A stretch of DNA of 6,511 nucleotides from an uncultured Christensenellaceae bacterium (GCA_905236495.1 CAJOPV010000163.1:1-6511), one strand, 5' to 3'; counted from the stretch's first letter, positions 1 through 6,374 are shown. The notes: generated by a model from the letters alone, not told the origin. Numbers and translations are program-made.

Positions 1-7
1 CCTGGGG

Positions 8-83
8 CATCGTTATTGCGATAATATTACGACAATTATGAATTTCACAATAAATTGTTCACAATATCGCAATAAGCGATCGC
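8..83. repeat. AT-rich imperfect dyad with direct repeat upstream of the L,D-transpeptidase gene
   Basis: An 11-base arm TTATTGCGATA (13-23) is exactly inverted at 65-75. Nested inside, ACAATT (32-37) is inverted at 53-58, around nearly the same centre (44-45). The outer match continues imperfectly, ATCG at 9-12 against CGAT at 77-80 with one unpaired base, and ends in the palindrome GCGATCGC (76-83). The nonamer TTCACAATA also occurs twice in the same orientation (44-52 and 58-66), 14 bases apart. These matches are read directly. A role as an operator for the gene starting at 170, or as an element of whatever lies to the left, is inference; no T-run makes it look like a terminator. Confidence 0.5.
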
Positions 84-106
84 CCTGGCGCTGCAAATAA
101 TTTTCC

Positions 107-135
107 TTTTCTTTCATTGGAAAATGTGGTATCAT
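107..135 (+). promoter_or_regulatory. Probable extended -10 promoter of the L,D-transpeptidase gene
   Basis: TATCAT (130-135) matches five of six bases of the sigma-A -10 consensus and is preceded by TGG (127-129), giving an extended -10 of the TGn type. The hexamer 17 bases upstream (TTTTCT, 107-112) matches the -35 consensus poorly, which the extended -10 could offset. Transcription would start near 142, leaving a leader of about 28 bases before the ATG at 170. Confidence 0.45.
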
Positions 136-169
136 ATCTATTAAGAAAAGTTCACCCGAGGTATGGATG

Positions 170-1900
170 ATGCGGAAGCTTTGTTTCCTGGTGCTGGCCC
201 TGTTCTGGCTGCCCCTTGCCGGTTTGGCGGAGGGGACGGTCTTTACTGTGGCGCCCCAGGAAATCCACCCCGGCCTGGCGGAAAGGATCAGCTTCTACGC
301 CCCGGAGGATGGGGAAGCCCGCATCGAGGCCCTGCGCAGCGACGGCAGCGTCGCCGCGGTGATCCGGGCAAAAATGAACGCCTACCGGGGCGTCAATCAT
401 CTGACCTGGGACGGCTGCGGCGACGACGGCTATCCCCTGATGATCGGGGAGTACGCGCTGCGGGTGACCCTGAACGGCGACAGCGACCAGCGTATGTTTC
501 AGATCGGTGAGGAGTGCCCCCAGTTCCTGTCCCTGCGCACGGATAACGTGCTGGAGGATGGCAAGGAATGGCATATCTTCCTCACCGCCAATATGGCTTC
601 CAGCCTCACCGTCCGCCTGAAGGATGACAGCGGCGCCTGGCGCATCATCCTGGACGTGCCGGTGGAGGCGGGAGAAAACGATTTTTCCTGGGACGGCCTC
701 ATCGGCGGCAAGCGCCTCCCCCACGGGCGGTACGAAATCCAGCTTTCCCTGGCGGATCTGGACGGCACCTGCGGCGACCCGGCACAGTTATCCCTGGCTG
801 TGGTGGATCGGCTGACCCCATCCCCCATTCCTTCCGCCACGCCCCAGCCTACCCCCGCCATCGTGGTGCCCAGCAAAGCGGAGGCCCAGCCCAAGGGAGA
901 GGATTATTGGTCCCAGCCCATCGGTTTTCTGGATGAAGAAGCGATCTGGGCTCTGATGATGCAGCCCATCACCGTCATCACCGGCAACCAGACGGAGGTA
1001 TATCCCCTGCGCAAAACGCCGGATAAAGACGACTCCAAGGAAAACATCGTAGGCGAAATCACCTACGCCTCCCAGGGACTTCATGTGCTGGAGACCCGGG
1101 ACGACGGCTGGACGCTGGTGGAGGCGTATAACTCCTCCTACGGCCCGCTGTGCGGCTCCCGGCCCGGCTACGGCGTGACGGACGACCTGATTCAGGGATA
1201 CGTAAAGACCTCCCTGCTCAAAACCATTACCCCCAAAAACGATTACGCCCTGCTGGTGGATAAGCTGACCCAGACCATGTATATTTTTAAGAAAGGCCAT
1301 ATCATCGGGGAGCTGCTGGTTTCCACCGGCAAGAATACCGCCACCCAGCCCTGGAACGAGACCCCCGCCGGGGAATTCCTGATGGTGAGCCGCATGGGCG
1401 GTTTCCAGGCAGGCAATCTGTACTGCCCCTTCGGCATGCGCATCAACGGCGGCTGCGCCATTCACGAGGTGCCCTTCAAGGGTACGGCGGAAACGCCGAA
1501 GAAAGACCGGGATTATTCCCTCACCCGGCTCGTCCTGGGCAAGAAGGCCAGCCACGGCTGCGTGCGGGTGCAGAACGATAAAAACGTCCAGGGCCAGAAT
1601 ATGGAATGGCTGTTTAACAATATTAAAGTGAATACCAAGGTCTGGATCTGGGACGATACGGGCCGCCGCTTCAACTACCCCGACGATGAAACCCAGCTTT
1701 ACTACAACCCCAACAACGGGCGTTATTACCATGAGGATCAGAACTGTGAAAGCGTCAGCAAACGCTATCTGCCCCTGACCCCCATCACCTATAAAGATCT
1801 GAACGATCAGTTCCCCGGCCTCACCGCCTGCCCCAAGTGCACCCGCCTGATGAACAAGCAGGAAATCGACGACCTCAACCGCGAGAATAACGCATATTAA
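170..1900 (+). CDS. Secreted multidomain L,D-transpeptidase (YkuD family)
   Basis: This is a 576-residue exported peptidoglycan enzyme. YkuD-family L,D-transpeptidases use a cysteine to make 3-3 cross-links or to attach substrates to stem peptides. Residues 1-20 form a signal peptide (MRK, hydrophobic core, probable cleavage after LAGLA). Two FlgD-like beta repeats follow at about 26-112 and 117-213, each with a W-D-G turn and a later G-x-Y strand (TWDG near 79, SWDG near 173). A Pro/Thr/Ser linker spans about 215-236 and an SH3-like region about 276-350. The YkuD domain spans about 357-495, with His432 and the SHGCVR motif at 461-466 (catalytic Cys464). The C-terminal tail has a Y-H-x4-C / C-P-K-C pattern (His521, Cys526, Cys554, Cys557) that may bind a metal. 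The start at 170 is preferred because CGAGG (157-161) lies 8 bases upstream; an in-frame ATG at 167 adds one Met. The gene stands alone and ends at a strong hairpin. The natural substrate cannot be read from sequence. Confidence 0.93.
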   Translation: MRKLCFLVLALFWLPLAGLAEGTVFTVAPQEIHPGLAERISFYAPEDGEARIEALRSDGSVAAVIRAKMNAYRGVNHLTWDGCGDDGYPLMIGEYALRVTLNGDSDQRMFQIGEECPQFLSLRTDNVLEDGKEWHIFLTANMASSLTVRLKDDSGAWRIILDVPVEAGENDFSWDGLIGGKRLPHGRYEIQLSLADLDGTCGDPAQLSLAVVDRLTPSPIPSATPQPTPAIVVPSKAEAQPKGEDYWSQPIGFLDEEAIWALMMQPITVITGNQTEVYPLRKTPDKDDSKENIVGEITYASQGLHVLETRDDGWTLVEAYNSSYGPLCGSRPGYGVTDDLIQGYVKTSLLKTITPKNDYALLVDKLTQTMYIFKKGHIIGELLVSTGKNTATQPWNETPAGEFLMVSRMGGFQAGNLYCPFGMRINGGCAIHEVPFKGTAETPKKDRDYSLTRLVLGKKASHGCVRVQNDKNVQGQNMEWLFNNIKVNTKVWIWDDTGRRFNYPDDETQLYYNPNNGRYYHEDQNCESVSKRYLPLTPITYKDLNDQFPGLTACPKCTRLMNKQEIDDLNRENNAY

Positions 1901-1922
1901 AACAATTACGGAAAAAAATTTA

Positions 1923-1961
1923 CGGGGGACCGTTCTCTGGGCTCCAAAGAGCGGTCCCCCG
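1923..1961. terminator. Bidirectional rho-independent terminator between convergent genes
   Basis: GGGGGACCG (1924-1932) pairs perfectly with CGGTCCCCC (1952-1960). C1923-G1961 closes the base, and TCT/AGA pairs extend the stem inward. On the + strand the stem is followed by a short T run (1964-1967), 23 bases after the stop of the L,D-transpeptidase gene. On the - strand seven T residues (complement of 1912-1918) start about five bases past the stem, which is 10 bases beyond the stop of the deoB-PNP gene. One hairpin therefore serves both convergent genes. Confidence 0.9.
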
Positions 1962-1970
1962 CATTTTCGT

Positions 1971-3956
1971 TTATTCCATTTCTTTAACGATCTCCGTCAG
2001 CAAAGCGGCGAAATCGCCCCGGACGCGGCGGCCCATTTCCATGACCTCCTCATGGCTGATGGGCTGATCCTTCACCCCGGCAGCCAGATTGGTGATGCAG
2101 CTAATGCCCAGTACCTGCATCCCGCAATGGCGGGCGGCAATGGTCTCCGGCACGGTGGACATGCCCACCGCGTCAGCCCCCAGGGTGCGCGCCATGCGAA
2201 TTTCGGCAGGGGTCTCATAGGCAGGCCCGTTCATCCAGCAATATACGCCCTGACGCAATCCGATTCCCAGCTTTTCGGCGCAGCCAAGAGCCAAGCGGCG
2301 CAGGCCCGGGTCGTAGGCGTTGGTCATATCCGGGAACCGGGGGCCGAAAGCGTCCAGGTTGGGCCCCGTCAGGGGATTTTTGCCGGAAAGATTGATGAAA
2401 TCCGTCAGCAGCATCAGGCACCCGGCGGCAAAACCCATATTCACGCCCCCCGCCGCGTTGGTGAGGATCAGTTTCTGTACCCCCAGGCGCCGCATCACCC
2501 GCACGGGCAGCACCACGTCCTGCAGGGGGTGGCCCTCATAGCTGTGGAACCGCCCGCTCATCAAAAGCACCTTCCTGCCTGCCAGCTCCCCGGCGATCAG
2601 CTTGCCCGCATGGCCTGCCACGGTGGCCCGGGGAAAGCCGGGGATATCAGCATAGCTGATTTCCCTGGTGTTCTTAAGATCCCTGCCAAAGTCTCCCAAG
2701 CCGCTGCCCAGCACGATGGCGATATCCGCCCGGCCCAGCGTCGCCTCCACCGCATCGGCGGCCCGCTGGATGCGCTTCATTTCAGGCTCACATCCGGCCT
2801 CGATCTCCTTCAGGTAGGATTCCGCGCCAAAGCGCTGCGGCAGGCCAAAGTATTCCGCGATGGTGGCGGCGGTATCGGCAAAGGTGGCCCGGGTGCCGAT
2901 GGGATGCTGGCCCCGCATGCCCTTGCGATAGATCAAAAGCGGCGCGTATTCCCGGGTGTGATCGGTGCCCTTGAAGGCGGGGTCGCAGCCGTGATCCGCG
3001 GTGATGATGAGCAGGTCCTCCGGCCCCATCAGCCGATAAAACTCCGGCAGCCGGGCGTCGAAGTATTCCAGGGCCCTGCCGTAGCCCTCCACGTCCCGTC
3101 GATGCCCGTAAATGGAATCGGTATCCACCAGGTTGACGAACAAAAGGCCGTTAAAATCCCGCTGCATATAGGCCAGCGCCGCATCCACGCAGGCGGGGTT
3201 CCCGGCGGCGTGGTTGCTGGCGGTGAGGCCCCGGTGGGCGAAGATATCCTCGATCTTGCCCACCCCCAGGGTATCATAGCCCGCGTCCTTCAGTACGTCC
3301 AGGATGGTATCCCCAATAGGCTCCAGGGAGAAATCCCGCCGTCCCCCGGTGCGCTGGAAGGCCCCCTTGCCGCTGCCGATAAAAGGCCGGGCGATGACGC
3401 GGCCCACGCCATGCCTGCCCTGCAGCTGGCTGCGGGCGATTTCGCACATCTCATACAGCCTGCCGACGGGGATCACCTCCTCATGGGCGGCGATCTGAAA
3501 CACGCTGTCCCCGGAGGTATAAACGATGGGATACCCGGTGCGCATGTGCTCCTCCCCCAGCTCATCCAGAATGGCGGTGCCGGAGGCGGGCTTGTTGCCC
3601 AGGGTCTTCGTGCCGATAGCGGCTTCAAAAGCGTCCATCACGTCCTGGGGGAACCCGTCGGGATACAACGGAAAGGGATCCTTCACCGTCACCCCCGCCA
3701 TTTCCCAATGCCCGGTGGTGGTATCCTTCCCGGCGGATTTTTCCATGGCCCGCCCGTAAGCGCCGGCCCCCTGCGCCGGGGTCAAATGCAGGTTCGGCAG
3801 CTCCCCCAGGCCCAGGGCCAGCATGTTGGGGATCTTCAAATCCATCCTTTCGGCGATATGACCGATGGTGTTGGCCCCTTCGTCGCCGAATTGCGCCGCG
3901 TCCGGCAGATACCCCGCCCCTGCGCTGTCCAGCACGATCAGAATGGCGCGCTTCAT
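1971..3956 (-). CDS. Phosphopentomutase / purine nucleoside phosphorylase fusion (DeoB-PunA)
   Basis: This 661-residue cytoplasmic protein fuses two complete salvage enzymes. Residues 1-392 are phosphopentomutase (DeoB), which interconverts (deoxy)ribose 1- and 5-phosphates with two Mn ions in an alkaline-phosphatase fold. It has D10 in LDSAGAG, the KDTTTGHWE motif with probable phospho-acceptor T79, D150, D280, H285, D321, H322 and H333. From T79 onward the spacing equals that of the Bacillus cereus active site as I recall it. Residues 393-661 are a trimeric-class PNP resembling Bacillus PunA: phosphate loop GSGLG (417-421), GRFHSYEG (468-475), NAAGG (500-504), GPAYET with E581, GMST (598-601) and N623 in TNLAAG, which in this class favours 6-oxopurine nucleosides. 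PNP makes (deoxy)ribose 1-phosphate and DeoB consumes it, so the fusion joins consecutive steps. The domains meet with almost no linker (GCEPE then MKRI). GGAGG (3966-3970) lies 9 bases before the ATG. A one-base sequence error at the junction cannot be excluded. Confidence 0.93.
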   Translation of the reverse strand: MKRAILIVLDSAGAGYLPDAAQFGDEGANTIGHIAERMDLKIPNMLALGLGELPNLHLTPAQGAGAYGRAMEKSAGKDTTTGHWEMAGVTVKDPFPLYPDGFPQDVMDAFEAAIGTKTLGNKPASGTAILDELGEEHMRTGYPIVYTSGDSVFQIAAHEEVIPVGRLYEMCEIARSQLQGRHGVGRVIARPFIGSGKGAFQRTGGRRDFSLEPIGDTILDVLKDAGYDTLGVGKIEDIFAHRGLTASNHAAGNPACVDAALAYMQRDFNGLLFVNLVDTDSIYGHRRDVEGYGRALEYFDARLPEFYRLMGPEDLLIITADHGCDPAFKGTDHTREYAPLLIYRKGMRGQHPIGTRATFADTAATIAEYFGLPQRFGAESYLKEIEAGCEPEMKRIQRAADAVEATLGRADIAIVLGSGLGDFGRDLKNTREISYADIPGFPRATVAGHAGKLIAGELAGRKVLLMSGRFHSYEGHPLQDVVLPVRVMRRLGVQKLILTNAAGGVNMGFAAGCLMLLTDFINLSGKNPLTGPNLDAFGPRFPDMTNAYDPGLRRLALGCAEKLGIGLRQGVYCWMNGPAYETPAEIRMARTLGADAVGMSTVPETIAARHCGMQVLGISCITNLAAGVKDQPISHEEVMEMGRRVRGDFAALLTEIVKEME

Positions 3957-3984
3957 ACAGTATTTCCTCCCATTTCATATTTTT

Positions 3985-4015
3985 GTTATACGGGACGATC
4001 TTCTTACAAAAGCAA
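3985..4015 (-). promoter_or_regulatory. Weak candidate promoter of the deoB-PNP gene
   Basis: On the minus strand TATAAC (complement of 3985-3990) matches five of six -10 bases. TTGCTT (complement of 4010-4015) is a partial -35 at a long 19-base spacing. The gene is 153 bases from scpB and has its own ribosome site, so a separate promoter is plausible, but readthrough from the scpAB operon is equally possible because no clear terminator follows scpB. Confidence 0.3.
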
Positions 4016-4022
4016 CGGATTG

Positions 4023-4051
4023 ATATGCCTTCCCCTAAAAGGGAAGCCTTT
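4023..4051. repeat. Hairpin in the scpB-deoB intergenic region
   Basis: CTTCCC (4029-4034) pairs with GGGAAG (4041-4046) around the loop CTAAAA. Flanking bases extend the pairing (GC before, CC after) with one mismatch. Neither strand shows a T tract after it, so it is not a convincing terminator. It resembles, from memory only, the ends of short dispersed repeats seen in some gut Clostridia; this cannot be tested from one copy. Confidence 0.4.
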
Positions 4052-4053
4052 AG

Positions 4054-4068
4054 ACTATCACAGATAGT
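4054..4068. promoter_or_regulatory. Perfect 15-base dyad, candidate operator upstream of deoB-PNP
   Basis: ACTATC (4054-4059) and GATAGT (4063-4068) are perfect inverted copies separated by ACA. The dyad lies 98 bases upstream of the deoB-PNP start codon and 42 bases past the scpB stop. Its size and symmetry suit a dimeric repressor, and nucleoside salvage genes are often under such control. No regulator gene is present in the window and I do not recognise the site. Confidence 0.4.
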
Positions 4069-4109
4069 AAATACCATTTCCTGAGGTAGCATCAATGAAT
4101 GGCTGTCAA

Positions 4110-4661
4110 CTAAGGCACCAGCGGATCGGTTTCCTCTGCTCCGTCGGTGTTTTCCTCCGGGGGCTGGGGCAATTCCTCCAGGGTGCGCAGGCCAAAGTGG
4201 GACAGGAAAGCGTCGGTGGTGCCGTAGAGGATGGGACGGCCCAGGGCCTCCTTGCGGCCCACCTCCTGGATGAGCCCCTTATGCACCAGGCTCTGCACCG
4301 AGTAATCGCACTTGACGCCCCGAACGGCCTCGATCTCCAGCTTCGTCACCGGCTGGCGATAGGCCACCACCGCCAGTGTCTCCATGGCGGACTGGGAAAG
4401 GCTTTGCTTCTGAATGGGCTGCAAAAGCCGCTCCACATAGGGGGCGTATTCCGCCCGGGTGGATAATTGGATGTGGGTGCCGAAGCGCTTTAAGCAGATG
4501 CCCCGGCGGTGATAATTGTAATCGCTGTCCAGGGCGTCGATAGCAAGGCGGGTCTCATCCTCGGTGACCTCCAGGGCCCGCTGCAGTTCACGCACTTCCA
4601 CCGGCTCCCCGGCGACGAATAAAATGGCCTCGATCACATGGGCCAGATCAGGCGTATCCAT
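4110..4661 (-). CDS. scpB: Segregation and condensation protein B
   Basis: ScpB (183 residues) is the kite subunit that dimerises and binds the kleisin ScpA in the SMC-ScpAB complex, which loads on and organises the chromosome in the cytoplasm. The N-terminal winged-helix region (about 1-80) begins with the family-typical EAILFVAGEP. The second winged helix (about 88-165) carries SQSAMETLAVVAYRQP, then TKLEIEAVRGV, and GRPILYGTT followed by FLSHFGL, all highly characteristic. The last 18 residues are acidic and proline-rich and probably disordered. The ATG at 4661 is chosen; a TTG one codon upstream (4664) is possible, since AAGGAA (4674-4679) lies 9 bases from it. The gene overlaps the end of scpA by 14 bases in another frame, implying translational coupling. 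No convincing terminator follows. Confidence 0.96.
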   Translation of the reverse strand: MDTPDLAHVIEAILFVAGEPVEVRELQRALEVTEDETRLAIDALDSDYNYHRRGICLKRFGTHIQLSTRAEYAPYVERLLQPIQKQSLSQSAMETLAVVAYRQPVTKLEIEAVRGVKCDYSVQSLVHKGLIQEVGRKEALGRPILYGTTDAFLSHFGLRTLEELPQPPEENTDGAEETDPLVP

Positions 4662-5406
4662 CAATTTCCATCGTTCCTTCCGTATCGCTGTTGCCGGAGC
4701 GGGCCTCCACCAGCATATCCCCGAAAATGCCCTCCTGGGTGACGGCGGCCCGGCCCAGGCGCAAAAGCTCCAGCAGGGCCAGGAACAGCGTCACCACCTC
4801 ATCCCGGGTAGGCTGAGGCGAAAACAGGGCCTCGAACCTGACCGGCCCCTTTTTCAGCCTTCTTAAAATATGGGCGGTGCACCGGGGCACGGTGTATTCA
4901 TCCCGGATGATGCGCCGGGCGGACTGCACCGGCTCCTCCTCCGCATCCTGCACCCGGGCCATCACCCGGGCGAAGGCGGATATCAGCCCCTCCAGGGTGA
5001 GCCCCGTCAATTCCAGGGTAGGCGGCGGCAGGGGGTATTCCTCCGGCAGCTTCTGGTACATAAGCGCCGCCGCTTTTTCAAACCCCTGCATGTCCTGGGC
5101 GATCTGCTTAAAGCGCTGGTATTCCTCCAATTGGCGGATCAGGGCCTGCTCCGGGTCCTCCTCATCCTCCTCCTTGGGCTTGGGAAGCAGGGATCGGCTC
5201 TTGATCTCCAGCAGCGTCGCCGCCATGGCGATAAAGGCGCTGGCGTCGTCCATATCCAGGTCCGGGGCATTCTGCACCGATCGGATATACTGATCCGTCA
5301 CCTGGGAAACAAAAATATCCTTAATATCGATCTTGGCCTTGCCAATCAGGAAGAGCAGCATATCCAGCGGCCCGTCAAACTGGCTCAAATGCAGCGTCAG
5401 CGCCAT
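4648..5406 (-). CDS. scpA: Segregation and condensation protein A (kleisin)
   Basis: ScpA (252 residues, normal family length) is the kleisin that bridges the two SMC heads and recruits ScpB. The N-terminal domain contains the diagnostic FDGPLDMLLFLI (10-21) followed by KIDIKDIFVSQVTDQYI, which contacts the SMC neck. AAATLLEIKSRSLLPK-like sequence (about 61-76) ends this domain. An acidic EEDEEDPE stretch (79-86) leads to the central ScpB-binding helices (about 86-120). The C-terminal winged helix (about 172-230; FEALFSP, VVTLFLALLELLRLGRAAVTQ) contacts the SMC cap. The start ATG lies 6 bases after the protease stop codon, and the SD-like AAGGA (5410-5414) overlaps that stop (TAAGGA), a sign of coupled translation. 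Its own end overlaps scpB. No smc gene is in view. Confidence 0.97.
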   Translation of the reverse strand: MALTLHLSQFDGPLDMLLFLIGKAKIDIKDIFVSQVTDQYIRSVQNAPDLDMDDASAFIAMAATLLEIKSRSLLPKPKEEDEEDPEQALIRQLEEYQRFKQIAQDMQGFEKAAALMYQKLPEEYPLPPPTLELTGLTLEGLISAFARVMARVQDAEEEPVQSARRIIRDEYTVPRCTAHILRRLKKGPVRFEALFSPQPTRDEVVTLFLALLELLRLGRAAVTQEGIFGDMLVEARSGNSDTEGTMEIDGYA

Positions 5407-5412
5407 CTTTCC

Positions 5413-6246
5413 TTACACCAATCCGAATATCGCCAGGACGCCGCTCACCACGCCGCCCTGCACCCAATACACCGCCTGCCCGAGCCAGTCGGACAGGAAA
5501 TGGGTGGCGTAAAATACCACCATCAGCCCGATCATTATGGTATTCATGGCCCGAGCGGGGATATGCAATTTGCCCCGCAGGAAAATATCGTTCACCACAT
5601 GGTAGCCGTCCAGCGGCGGGATGGGCAAAAGATTAAAGATCGCAAGGCTCAGGTTGATGGACGTGAAATTCATCAGGAACCTTTGCACATACAAAAGCCA
5701 CGGCGTTTTCAGATACGGGTACAGCCCCTCCAGGTAATACGCCCCGCCCCCGGACGCCGTGCGGATGAACAGGTCATTCATGCCGCTGTAGATCGAACGG
5801 AAGTTCCAGCCGTCGAACCGCAGAAAATCCTGCCGGGCGGTCAGATCCCCCAGCGTCCAGGTTTCCGCTGTCCATAAAAGCTCGTTGACCCCCACCATGA
5901 GCAGGGTGGCGAACACAAACAGCAGAAAATTCATGGTGACCCCCGCCAGGGAAACCAGCAGATCGTCCCGGCGGAAATGCTTATAATTCCTGGGGTTCAC
6001 CGGCACGGGCCGGGCCCAGCCGAAGCCAAACAGGAACATGAACACCGTGCCGATGGGGTCCAGATGCTTAAGGGGGTTGAAGGTGAGCCGCCCCAGCATT
6101 TTCGCCGTGGGATCGCCGCAGCGAAGGGCCACGTACCCGTGGCTGAGCTCATGCAGCGTCAGGGCGATGAGCACCGCCGGGGCCCGATACAAAAGCAGGA
6201 TCAGCGTCCCCACGGGGTCGCTCTGCAGCCCGGATAGAATGCTCAT
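5413..6246 (-). CDS. Site-2-type zinc metalloprotease, M50 family membrane protein
   Basis: This is a 277-residue polytopic membrane protein of peptidase family M50 (site-2 protease group, YwhC/SpoIVFB-like), which cleaves substrates in or near the membrane. The zinc motif HELSH (His32, Glu33, His36) lies in the first hydrophobic helix. The third ligand, Asp213, is in NLLPIPPLDG (205-214). GWARPVPVNP (77-86) is the conserved re-entrant loop motif of this group. Further hydrophobic segments occur at about 96-118, 185-209, 233-250 and 258-277. Residues about 120-182 form a polar loop longer than I expect for compact members. The start at 6246 is chosen over an upstream ATG at 6282 because AAAAGGAGG (6254-6262) sits 7 bases before it, and 6282 lies inside the predicted -10 box. 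M50 genes beside scpAB are common in Firmicutes, with no proven functional link; the substrate is unknown. Confidence 0.93.
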   Translation of the reverse strand: MSILSGLQSDPVGTLILLLYRAPAVLIALTLHELSHGYVALRCGDPTAKMLGRLTFNPLKHLDPIGTVFMFLFGFGWARPVPVNPRNYKHFRRDDLLVSLAGVTMNFLLFVFATLLMVGVNELLWTAETWTLGDLTARQDFLRFDGWNFRSIYSGMNDLFIRTASGGGAYYLEGLYPYLKTPWLLYVQRFLMNFTSINLSLAIFNLLPIPPLDGYHVVNDIFLRGKLHIPARAMNTIMIGLMVVFYATHFLSDWLGQAVYWVQGGVVSGVLAIFGLV

Positions 6247-6253
6247 GCCCTCG

Positions 6254-6262
6254 CCTCCTTTT
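6254..6262 (-). promoter_or_regulatory. Strong ribosome binding site that fixes the M50 protease start
   Basis: AAAAGGAGG on the minus strand is a near-perfect anti-16S match, 7 bases upstream of the ATG at 6246. It settles the start against the alternative ATG at 6282, which would add 12 polar residues (METRRAGKGGEG) before the first hydrophobic helix and would lie upstream of the likely transcription start. Confidence 0.85.
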
Positions 6263-6280
6263 CCTGCTCGTCTTGTTTCC

Positions 6281-6309
6281 ATTATACCCTATGCGATGGA
6301 AAAACACAA
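6281..6309 (-). promoter_or_regulatory. Sigma-A promoter of the M50 protease-scpA-scpB operon
   Basis: On the minus strand a perfect TATAAT (complement of 6281-6286) is preceded, after exactly 17 bases, by TTGTGT (complement of 6304-6309), which keeps the TTG of the -35 consensus. Transcription would begin near 6274, giving a leader of about 28 bases that contains the GGAGG site. The three genes downstream are spaced by 6 bases or overlap, so they very likely share this promoter. Confidence 0.75.
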
Positions 6310-6374
6310 GAACTTGGCCTTCTGAGCAGCCCGCATTTCCAAGCGCGTTTTTTGTTTTGGTGCTGTATTTCCCC
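6310..6374. other. Spacer between divergent promoters
   Basis: This short noncoding stretch separates the leftward protease operon from the rightward SRP RNA gene. It contains a T-rich run (TTTTTTGTTTT, 6348-6358) lying about 17 bases upstream of the ffs -35 box, where an UP-type element could sit. I see no gene or convincing hairpin in it. Confidence 0.4.

Noticed and set aside
163..510. An ATG at 163 opening a 115-codon frame overlapping the L,D-transpeptidase start
   Set aside because: It sits 1 base from the SD-like GAGG, too close to be used, and gives a Gly/Arg/Pro-rich product without family features, whereas the frame from 170 gives a clean signal peptide.
788..1732. A 314-codon open frame antisense to the L,D-transpeptidase gene
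   Set aside because: It lies wholly within a well-supported gene, has no recognisable motif, and its composition is that of an antisense shadow.
2052..4067. A 671-codon open frame on the + strand, antisense to deoB-PNP
   Set aside because: Its translation is low-complexity in character (rich in Gly, His, Pro, Gln), matches no family I know, and mirrors the codon pattern of the strongly supported gene on the other strand. Long antisense frames are common in GC-rich coding DNA.
4104..4109. A perfect TTGACA just after the scpB stop on the minus strand, considered as a -35 box
   Set aside because: No -10-like hexamer occurs 16-18 bases downstream (CTACCT, CCTCAG region), so it is probably chance.
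4870..5877. A 335-codon + strand open frame across scpA and the M50 protease gene
   Set aside because: It spans two confidently identified genes on the other strand and shows only His/Gln/Arg-rich shadow sequence.
6313..6353. CTTGG/CCAAG inverted pair followed by a T run, considered as a + strand terminator
   Set aside because: The stem is only 5 bases with a 21-base loop, and no + strand gene lies upstream of it.
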